From Thermoplasmata archaeon (GTDB lineage Archaea > Thermoplasmatota > Thermoplasmata > Lutacidiplasmatales > SKW197), in contig JAVZCK010000011.1 in the NCBI GenBank assembly GCA_038874435.1, positions 1 to 64,000 on the forward strand: 64,000 bases of DNA, read 5' to 3'. Each line of letters starts with the position of its first letter. Within the stretch, counting starts at the first letter, position 1. Under the pieces are notes generated by a model, which was not told where the DNA came from, searched no databases, and saw only the letters and a program-made list of their open reading frames with translations. The position numbers and the translations under genes are program-made. This document shows positions 43,016 through 50,494 of this stretch, piece after piece.

Positions 43016-43317
43016 AAATAGTGATATTTGAACCAAATTTGTACGAGCCAATTACACAATCAACGCAATCTCCTCACGGGTCATAAAGAATAGCCATTAC
43101 AAATCTTTATTTGGGAGTGGCATATAAAATCCTTCGGTAGGAGATGAGAAGCAATCGCAGTGTGTCCGTTGCCGTATCATGGGACACATCTCCTTCCTAT
43201 GTGACCTCACCATTCGCCAGCCCTCATTTTCACACATTCGTCTGTACGCTTCTATTATAATCTTGCATTGCAATGCACAAAACAAGAGTAAAAACGCACC
43301 TTTGGTGCTAATCTTTA
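43016..43317. other. Gene-free region with hairpin and palindrome
   Basis: It separates two convergent transcription units. A TATA-like CATATAAAAT (43121-43130) is followed by a foldable segment: GGAGA (43140-43144) with TCTCC (43189-43193), and inside it TGTGTCC (43161-43167) with GGACACA (43182-43188). A perfect 14-base palindrome lies at 43264-43277. A small RNA read rightward from about 43148 is possible. Confidence 0.4.
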
Positions 43318-46194
43318 TTACTCCTCCAATTTACTTTCTTCAGTTTCAGGTTCTTCTTGGATTTTTTCAGATCCCATCTCTTTTTTCTTCTCATCTTTTT
43401 TTGGCTGCTGTGGCTTTTTCGTTCTCTTCCAAGCAAAGCCGACAATCAATGCACCTGAAATAATGGAAATGAGTAGCAAGAGGATGTAGAAGTATGGCAG
43501 TTTCTCGTCTGCAACAGGGTTAGGACTTGGTGGCTGGCTAGTGGTTTTGTATACATAGACCATGCAAGAATTCTGTGGGGCTTGGGAGGGAGCATGGGCC
43601 ATATTTGAAAGGGAATCAATTGCCTCAATAAAATACATTATTCCTTCTTCTGGGACCGCATCTCCGGGAATAACTGCAGAATAATTCCCATTTGCATCAA
43701 GGGACATGAGTATTACTGACCAGTTCGTCTGGGTTTGGCTTTTATAATATAGTTTGGCGGTTAGAATACCACTCTCATCAGTTATGTAAGCAGTAATCTT
43801 TATGTCATCTCCGTATTTGCTATGAGTTACTGGAATATGCCTGATGCACGGCGGTGTGATGTCCACTGAGGAAGATGTAGTAAAATTCCATGAAAAATCT
43901 GTTGTGAGATAATTCCCATCCTGGCTTTTGAGCGTCCATGCTTTTACGCTCACAGTGTAATTTGTAAGTGGTGCGAAATTCGCAAGAGCGTCAAGAGTTA
44001 GTAGCGTACCGTTTTCATCCCAGAACACATTGTAGGGAATGGACGGAGAGACCTCTATGCTGTCAGGTATTGAGCTTGTGTTCATTCTTTGAGAAAAGTG
44101 AATGGTTATGTTTGAATTTAATGGGACACTCGAGCCAGTGGGCGAGCAACTCAGGACATAAACTGGATTTGTTGTGTTCACAAGTGTACGGAATTTCCAG
44201 GTATAATTGGACTGAATATGAAGCCCAGGAACTGAAGTATCCCTTGCAATTGTGGAGACAGTTACATGACACCATGTGTCCTCCTTGATCTGCGCATCTG
44301 GCCTGAATATGAAGCTGGAGGTTGAATAACTCACCAAGCTGCATGGCACTTTGTTTCCATCAGCTATAAGTGAGAATGCATCTATCACTGAAGAGGTATT
44401 CATCGGTTCCGAAAAACCTAAATTAATGTCTGGCAGGAGGGAAACACCCATTTCCTTGTCTCCTGGTGAAACAAAAAGTAATTCTGGTGAGATGGAATCA
44501 ATGAGAAATCTCGGACTCTGGTAGTATGTTATTTTACCTGTGAGCGTATTCTGGACTGATGCCCTGAAGTATGCGTTATGATGCTGAAGTGAGGGGACAT
44601 ACCAGTAGTATGATGTGACATTGGAAGGAAGGTCATTGAAAAGAACATAGGGGAGCTCTTCTATGAATACACTCAAGCTTGTCACTGTGGCGCTAGGCGT
44701 TTCGTTTTCTATTTCCCATACAATCTGGCATGTGGTATTTCCATTTATTCTGTCACTTGAAGGTGAAACAATTCTTATGGTGGGAATCTTTGGATTTGGA
44801 GCGAGATTAAGAGTCGGGTCACCCAGAAGAACATGCTCAACAAGAACAGCATACACAGAAGGATTGGGTGGAAAGTATGTATCATTAGATGGAAAATTTC
44901 TGTAGTAGAAGAGGTCAGAGAGATTTGCAATAGCTTCTCTAAAGCAATCGCCGAGCAAGCCAGTTTCGTTTGCGCACTGCTCATAAAAACGACTGTCCAC
45001 GAGGTTTGCATCTGACAATACCCAGGTTACCCTGGTTGAACCAATTGTTGCTATTGCACCCCCGTTTTCCCATAACAAAAACCGCTCTGCGATGCAATCC
45101 TCTCCAGAGTAGTTAACTCCACAGTCAAAACCCGCAGAATCGCAAGAAAAGAAGGTAATTACAGGCAATTTCTCTTTATTGGTCAGATTTGCAATATCTT
45201 CAGAGTTGTAAACAGGTAGAATCCCGCCCTCCTGTGTGCCAAGATAACTGTAATTTCCATGACATGCAAATGCTACAAATTTGCTCCCATTGTTTATGGC
45301 GGCAGTAACATTTTCTGGATTAAGAAAATATGGAGAATCTGATGTGCCACTCCCCTCATAAACTGTGATTTTTCGGTAACCATTCATGAAGCTTCTGTAG
45401 ATGTAATCACAATGTTCTTCACCCTCATAACCGTTTCCTGAAAAAGTGTTTCCACCAATGAGAGTGATGTTGTTGAACCATGGTTCTAGCGTGTGGTTTA
45501 CTGCTTCGTAATTTATGATCTTGTTTACAATCAAAGCCATTTCCGTAACATTGCCGGCAGGCAATCTACCAAGTGCTACATCAGGAACACCGTCAATTTG
45601 ATCGCTATCTGACCAGAATTGGGTCCAGGAGGTGGCATTAGCAAATTCTCCAAACACATTGTTTCCATTTGCATCCCAGGAGCAGAAAGAACCGTTCTGG
45701 GTGTACAGGTCTGCATAATACAGGTCACAGGGAGTGTAGTTGTTTTCATTGGGATAGACAGGAGACCAGACCTCTGGCAAATAACAGTATCTGGGTGGAA
45801 GCACATCTGCATCTCCGCCTAAAATTACATACTTTATTCCCAGGTTTTCCTTCCCATACTTTATGAAGAGCTTCATGTCTTCCTGGAGGTCTCTGCCTTC
45901 TGGATAATCTGGGATGTCCTCTAAATTAACTAGAATTGTGTTTATGCCGAGAGAGTTTTTATGGACCACAAGTCCTGCAAGTGTTGAATTGAACATAGAA
46001 GGAGCGATAATGAGCAGGTCATACTGTGGTGCCAGTGCATTCTGGGAGTGTTCGTTGTAATCCGTGTCTGAAACCCCTATGTAGGTGGTTAATTGTGCAT
46101 TTGTGTCCAGCCTATTCAAGGGTGCATTGAGTGTCATCACAGGCATTATGAACAACAGGGTAATTACCGTGGCAAAAATCTGGTATCTACTCAT
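43318..46194 (-). CDS. Family C25 (gingipain-like) cysteine peptidase, membrane anchored
   Basis: A 958-residue secreted peptidase. After a signal peptide (MSRYQIFATVITLLFIMPV) comes a C25 domain (about 55-430) with YDLLIIAPSMFNSTL, KYVILGGDADVLPPR, DVALGRLPAGNVTE, the catalytic His in VAFACHGNYS (His312) and the catalytic Cys in TFFSCDSAGFD (Cys351). Ig-like domains and two SbsA/Big5-like domains (DKEMGVSLLPDINLGFSEPMNTS) follow, then a membrane helix (YFYILLLLISIISGALIVGF) and a 40-residue Lys/Glu-rich cytoplasmic tail. The frame extends upstream to 46242, but ATG 46194 follows a GGGAGGG site. It overlaps the HExxH gene by 8 bases. The domain is known from gingipains, which cleave after Arg or Lys; specificity here is unknown. 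Confidence 0.88.
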   Translation of the reverse strand: MSRYQIFATVITLLFIMPVMTLNAPLNRLDTNAQLTTYIGVSDTDYNEHSQNALAPQYDLLIIAPSMFNSTLAGLVVHKNSLGINTILVNLEDIPDYPEGRDLQEDMKLFIKYGKENLGIKYVILGGDADVLPPRYCYLPEVWSPVYPNENNYTPCDLYYADLYTQNGSFCSWDANGNNVFGEFANATSWTQFWSDSDQIDGVPDVALGRLPAGNVTEMALIVNKIINYEAVNHTLEPWFNNITLIGGNTFSGNGYEGEEHCDYIYRSFMNGYRKITVYEGSGTSDSPYFLNPENVTAAINNGSKFVAFACHGNYSYLGTQEGGILPVYNSEDIANLTNKEKLPVITFFSCDSAGFDCGVNYSGEDCIAERFLLWENGGAIATIGSTRVTWVLSDANLVDSRFYEQCANETGLLGDCFREAIANLSDLFYYRNFPSNDTYFPPNPSVYAVLVEHVLLGDPTLNLAPNPKIPTIRIVSPSSDRINGNTTCQIVWEIENETPSATVTSLSVFIEELPYVLFNDLPSNVTSYYWYVPSLQHHNAYFRASVQNTLTGKITYYQSPRFLIDSISPELLFVSPGDKEMGVSLLPDINLGFSEPMNTSSVIDAFSLIADGNKVPCSLVSYSTSSFIFRPDAQIKEDTWCHVTVSTIARDTSVPGLHIQSNYTWKFRTLVNTTNPVYVLSCSPTGSSVPLNSNITIHFSQRMNTSSIPDSIEVSPSIPYNVFWDENGTLLTLDALANFAPLTNYTVSVKAWTLKSQDGNYLTTDFSWNFTTSSSVDITPPCIRHIPVTHSKYGDDIKITAYITDESGILTAKLYYKSQTQTNWSVILMSLDANGNYSAVIPGDAVPEEGIMYFIEAIDSLSNMAHAPSQAPQNSCMVYVYKTTSQPPSPNPVADEKLPYFYILLLLISIISGALIVGFAWKRTKKPQQPKKDEKKKEMGSEKIQEEPETEESKLEE

Positions 46195-49100
46195 CTTTTT
46201 TCCCTCCCTTTGCCCTTTGCGTAATCCAGACAGCATAACCAACAGAGCTAATCAACACGCACACAGAAATAACCAGGAACCAGAACGCGAACTGCGATTC
46301 TCCAGGTGAAGGAATAATCTGAGATTCTGGTTCCTCCGGTATCTGGGCAGAGATTGTTTCCACTTCTAAACACTCAACTCCATTTGTATCAGCGACGGTA
46401 ACTGCAAAATAGTATGTTTTGCCTTTCTGCAAACCCTTCAAATCGCAGGAAGTGGCATTTCTCTCAGAAATTACAGTAAATGGAGCCATACCAGAAACAT
46501 TGGTGAACTGACTCTGAGAAATGTATATTCTGTATTCAAGAAAATTTGGAATTGAACTCAAAAGCCAGGAAATTGAGACAGAATCTGCCTTCACCTCGTT
46601 GATTTTGAATCCCTTGATTTTTTCTACATGACTTTGTGTTATCTGAATGTTTATTTCGCACTGGTCAGTCAGACCGCCACCATCACGTGCTAGAACGCGT
46701 AGTGTGTGCATACCTTCAGAGAGAGCGGAAGTATTGAATTCACTTCCATAACCTATTATTCCATCTATGCTTGAAAACCACACTATGGAAACATTACCAA
46801 GATGACCATCTTCCACATCAGTGGCGGTTGCCTCAAACCTTATTGTTTCACCCAATGCGAAACGCTGCCCCTCTTGTGGGCTGATGAGTGAGACGGCAGG
46901 TGCATGGTTTGGCACAATGTCCAATCTTTTTATGATTGAGGCAGAGAGACCCGCAGCATCTACAACAGTGAAGTTGACATAATAGGTGCCGGGAGCAAGC
47001 TGGTATTTTGTTTTTCCCTCATAAAAACCAGAGGTGGTGTTGAATTCCAGAGTAAACTTGTAGGTGTCTAACTCAACCGTAATTCCGTTATCAGGAATAC
47101 GCACATTATCAGTTGCATTTACCCTAAATTGAATTTCATGGCCAGAATATGTTGTTTCCGGATTTATTTCTGCATCGGTAATCACAGGTGGTTGCGTATC
47201 GTTCAACACATAAATTGTAATTGTCTGGCTTGCTTTATTTCCATCAGTATCATTGACAGTTAGAGTAATTGTATGAGTGCCTCCACTGAAATTCGAAATT
47301 GTGAGCACATTTCCTGCACCCAAAAAGCCCTCTTCTTTTGATGTCCAGTTGAAAAATTGAGAGTTGATGTTCTCATCTTCTGCATCAGTTGCATAACCTC
47401 TGAGTTCAATTTGAGTGCCTGCTGGAAAACATGCTTTATCTATCGGTGTGGTGATTTTAACGATTGGTGGTTTTTTGGAAACTGAGAACTGCTGTGAATT
47501 TGAATTGCCTGCGTTAAAGCCATCTGTGGCTATCACCCTGAAAACACAGTTATCTCCACCAGCATAATCAGAATGATTGAAAATGTAGCTTGTTTCTTCA
47601 AGTTCCTCTGCAACTGGCTCCCAGTTATTTCCGCCATTGCTTGAGTAAAGCAGTGAATACTTTATCTTGTCGCCGTCTGCATCGCTGGCACTCCATTTGA
47701 TTTCAAATGAACCGTTGGTGAGTTGACGAACCGAATTGATGTTGACCACCGGGCTATTGGCACTTGGAACAATCTCTTTCAGGGTTATGTTTCTGTATCT
47801 GAATACGAGTTTCTCAGAGCCCTTTGGGAATGGAAGCACAACCAGAAAAGAATACCATTTTTTGCCCTGAAAATAGGCCTTGAAGCTTGTATTTGCAAGA
47901 ACAGTTCCGTTGGAAGCACAGGCCTCAACAATGTAGTCGCCTGGGTCCTCTGGATTGCTGACCTCATCAGGATTTCCAGTTGTTTTGTAGAATGGGTCAA
48001 GATACAGTGTTCCATTCTTGTGGACTGCACCACTCAGGATTAGCATCTCTGTTTGAGCAAAGAGCTTAGGTTCTGCCTTTTCGTTGGTAGTAAGAAGGGC
48101 ATTAAAGAGCTTCTTGTAGCAATCAAGGTCAACCCAGTTATTATAACGAACATTTGAATTAGCAGCACCCATAAAGCAGTATGTTTCCGGGCCTGGTGTG
48201 TAGGTCCCTGCAGGAAATACATATTCAAGTTTATTTTTTGAAGCTGAGAATATTGTGGTGTTTCCCAGTTTGTTGCCAAGCGGTGGGTTTACATCATACT
48301 CTTCTCCACTGAAAAATATATAACTGTTTAAACAGAGACCATAATAATGTGCAGTTTCATGGGGGAGAGCAGAAGGTACAGCATCATTCACAAGTGGTGC
48401 ACATCTCCTTCCTGCGAAACTTGCACCTGATATGCTACCGAGATACTCTTTTGAAAGCACTGCAACATAAAAGTCATAGTTGGGGTCATTCTGTAAATTG
48501 TAGATTATCAACTTTTTCATATACTGGGTTGCTATGTAATTTGTGTCGAAAATATCTGCATCAAATGGGACAGGTATCGTCCACCAACTCTCTGCAGGGA
48601 TAAGCTTGGTGCGATAATTGCTGGGAGTAATTGGATATGTATCTTTAAGTAAGCTGACGGCTTCATCCATGAATGGATAGATGTCTACAGGGTACGGAGT
48701 AAGTGGGAAGTAAACTGGTTTGAAAAGGGCCCTTATCATTCTTGTGGGTTTGGTTTCCACTGTAATCTCCATTTCGTTGTTCTTCTCCTCCAGTTCCGGA
48801 ATCTTCTTATTTGGGTCGACCACGGCCTTTATCTTGTGGGTGCCTGCAGCAAGTCCATCCAACAAGAAATTAAACGTGTCCTTGCATAGCCAGAGTTCGA
48901 CATTCTTGTAATCCTTTCTGCTCGCTTTTATACTGTTTTTTACAATACCTGCTGACACTCCATCTACGAAAAGTTCAACTTCTACTTCTGGTAGGGCACT
49001 TCCAGCTGAATCCAATTGCACCCTGACCGCAGTGGGTTTGTCTGCAACCAGAGGGGCATTTTCAATCACCTGAAGGACCTGGATATTTGTTATGGTAAGA

Positions 49101-50236
49101 TCTGGGTAATTCCACCAGGGTGAGACAATCACATTCCCAGTTACATTGTCTCCAGTGCCGTTCGGGTTCAGGACAAAATGTCTAGGTCCTGTGTTGTTTC
49201 CCCACCAATTATCTGTGGCATTTATTACTGCACCGCTCAGTGGTCCAGTCAAACCTGCGACTTTGTTGGAATAAATTAGATTTTTCTTTATGCGCGGGGT
49301 AACTGTGGATTCATTACAGTTTATGCCAATGGTATTGTTGCAGATGATGTTGTTCTCAATCACAGGAGCTGCATCTGGCAGACACATAATTCCGTAAGTG
49401 CAATTTTCAATTCTGCAGTTAGAGATAACTGGAGAGTTTTTGTAGGCCTCTATGCAATGAATTCCACTAAAATTACAGTAATCAAGCACACATTTACTCG
49501 GGGATATTGACGGGTCATCAACGAATCTGTGGCTTATTAGGATTGTACCCTTTCTGGTTTCGCTGCAGTTTATAGCCCCGTAAAAATTGATTGGTGATTT
49601 TTCTGTTCCAACAGCGCGTAATGTTCCGTTTTTCCCATCTATAGATTCATATACAAAAATCCCAAAGACCTTTGGGGACTGTTTTTTTGACTCAAAATAA
49701 ATGTCAACACCTGGCTCTATTACGAGATTGCCAAAAATATACAGTCCAGCATCATCGTATTCATCTGTGATAACATAGGGGCTCAATGCCTTGGTCCATA
49801 CATCGTTGCATCTCATATAAAATCCGCCAACTCTTCCAATCAGTACGCTTATTGGATTGCTAACCACAGTTGCTGTCCCGTTTGTTTTTGAAATTTGGTA
49901 GGTATAGTTGTTTCCTTTAGAGACAGCGGAATCCTGATACTCTCGTATGTATGTTGAAGAAGTAAAGGTTAGAATGGTAACATTGTTTTTTGTGAGAGTA
50001 TAGGTACAGTTGCCGGCCATGTAAAAACCATCCTGCCAGCCCAGATCTACAATGTTGCTACCTGCATAATAGAGGTATAACTCAATTCCACCAGCATCTG
50101 CAATAGATGCAGTATTTGCATTCTTATGTTCATTTTCTAAGTTCAATGTGGATTGAAGCCCAGCAGCAGGTATATTCGCAAGAAAACATATACACACAAA
50201 GCATGCAACAATCTCACGAATGCCTTTCTTAGACAT
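46187..50236 (-). CDS. Surface protein with beta-helix, CARDB, HExxH metallopeptidase-like and PKD/Ig domains
   Basis: A 1349-residue secreted protein, first gene of an operon with the C25 peptidase. Seen: signal peptide (residues 1-26), beta-helix (about 170-350), CARDB domain (about 380-495, ending VDPNKKIPELEEKNNE), a domain of about 220 residues with ALPHETAHYYGL (His626-Glu627, His630) and a later CFMGAAN (Met-turn-like), then PKD/Ig-like domains (SWSASDADGDKIKYSLLYSS style), a fibronectin III domain and a tail ESQFAFWFLVISVCVLIS followed by a basic end. HExxH suggests a zinc metallopeptidase; the third zinc ligand is not obvious because the metzincin position carries Leu. A TATA-like AAATATTAA lies about 23 bases before ATG 50236. 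Confidence 0.75.
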   Translation of the reverse strand: MSKKGIREIVACFVCICFLANIPAAGLQSTLNLENEHKNANTASIADAGGIELYLYYAGSNIVDLGWQDGFYMAGNCTYTLTKNNVTILTFTSSTYIREYQDSAVSKGNNYTYQISKTNGTATVVSNPISVLIGRVGGFYMRCNDVWTKALSPYVITDEYDDAGLYIFGNLVIEPGVDIYFESKKQSPKVFGIFVYESIDGKNGTLRAVGTEKSPINFYGAINCSETRKGTILISHRFVDDPSISPSKCVLDYCNFSGIHCIEAYKNSPVISNCRIENCTYGIMCLPDAAPVIENNIICNNTIGINCNESTVTPRIKKNLIYSNKVAGLTGPLSGAVINATDNWWGNNTGPRHFVLNPNGTGDNVTGNVIVSPWWNYPDLTITNIQVLQVIENAPLVADKPTAVRVQLDSAGSALPEVEVELFVDGVSAGIVKNSIKASRKDYKNVELWLCKDTFNFLLDGLAAGTHKIKAVVDPNKKIPELEEKNNEMEITVETKPTRMIRALFKPVYFPLTPYPVDIYPFMDEAVSLLKDTYPITPSNYRTKLIPAESWWTIPVPFDADIFDTNYIATQYMKKLIIYNLQNDPNYDFYVAVLSKEYLGSISGASFAGRRCAPLVNDAVPSALPHETAHYYGLCLNSYIFFSGEEYDVNPPLGNKLGNTTIFSASKNKLEYVFPAGTYTPGPETYCFMGAANSNVRYNNWVDLDCYKKLFNALLTTNEKAEPKLFAQTEMLILSGAVHKNGTLYLDPFYKTTGNPDEVSNPEDPGDYIVEACASNGTVLANTSFKAYFQGKKWYSFLVVLPFPKGSEKLVFRYRNITLKEIVPSANSPVVNINSVRQLTNGSFEIKWSASDADGDKIKYSLLYSSNGGNNWEPVAEELEETSYIFNHSDYAGGDNCVFRVIATDGFNAGNSNSQQFSVSKKPPIVKITTPIDKACFPAGTQIELRGYATDAEDENINSQFFNWTSKEEGFLGAGNVLTISNFSGGTHTITLTVNDTDGNKASQTITIYVLNDTQPPVITDAEINPETTYSGHEIQFRVNATDNVRIPDNGITVELDTYKFTLEFNTTSGFYEGKTKYQLAPGTYYVNFTVVDAAGLSASIIKRLDIVPNHAPAVSLISPQEGQRFALGETIRFEATATDVEDGHLGNVSIVWFSSIDGIIGYGSEFNTSALSEGMHTLRVLARDGGGLTDQCEINIQITQSHVEKIKGFKINEVKADSVSISWLLSSIPNFLEYRIYISQSQFTNVSGMAPFTVISERNATSCDLKGLQKGKTYYFAVTVADTNGVECLEVETISAQIPEEPESQIIPSPGESQFAFWFLVISVCVLISSVGYAVWITQRAKGGKKDE

Positions 50237-50253
50237 AACAAGATATAGGTTTC

Positions 50254-50264
50254 TAAATATTAAT
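50254..50264 (-). promoter_or_regulatory. Candidate TATA box of the HExxH/C25 operon
   Basis: TAAATATTAAT, read on the minus strand as ATTAATATTTA, is centred about 23 bases before ATG 50236. The spacing is slightly short for a leaderless transcript, and no ribosome binding site is seen. Confidence 0.4.
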
Positions 50265-50305
50265 AATTTTGTATAAAATTTTTACAATAAAACTATTCAT
50301 CAACG

Positions 50306-50332
50306 AAGCCCATCGGCATTTGCGCTGGGCTT
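50306..50332. terminator. Terminator-like hairpin with T-run between divergent genes
   Basis: AAGCCCA (50306-50312) pairs with TGGGCTT (50326-50332) around 13 bases, followed by TTTTT (50331-50335). It lies between two divergent genes, so it could terminate an unseen transcript or form part of a control region. Confidence 0.35.
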
Positions 50333-50388
50333 TTTCAGTTCACTGGACTGATAAAGAATCTATACAACATCTTCTGTTGGGAAGTTTA

Positions 50389-50404
50389 ATATATCTGGAT
50401 ATAT
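50389..50404. promoter_or_regulatory. Palindromic AT-rich box (possible operator/TATA)
   Basis: ATATATC-TG-GATATAT is a perfect 7+2+7 palindrome about 90-105 bases before ATG 50495. It contains TATA-like sequence, so a symmetric regulator could block or stimulate the promoter. The rest of 50265-50494 holds no supported gene. Confidence 0.45.
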
Positions 50405-50494
50405 TGTGTTATATGAGGTCACCTAAAATGTGTCTTTACGGTGTGGCAAAGGTGCTAAGTACTTTACTACCAGATCTGGTGGAGGGACATATGC

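Noticed and set aside
43097-43285. 62-codon minus-strand frame in the gene-free region
   Set aside because: No ribosome binding site and no recognisable similarity; the same bases form a plausible RNA hairpin.
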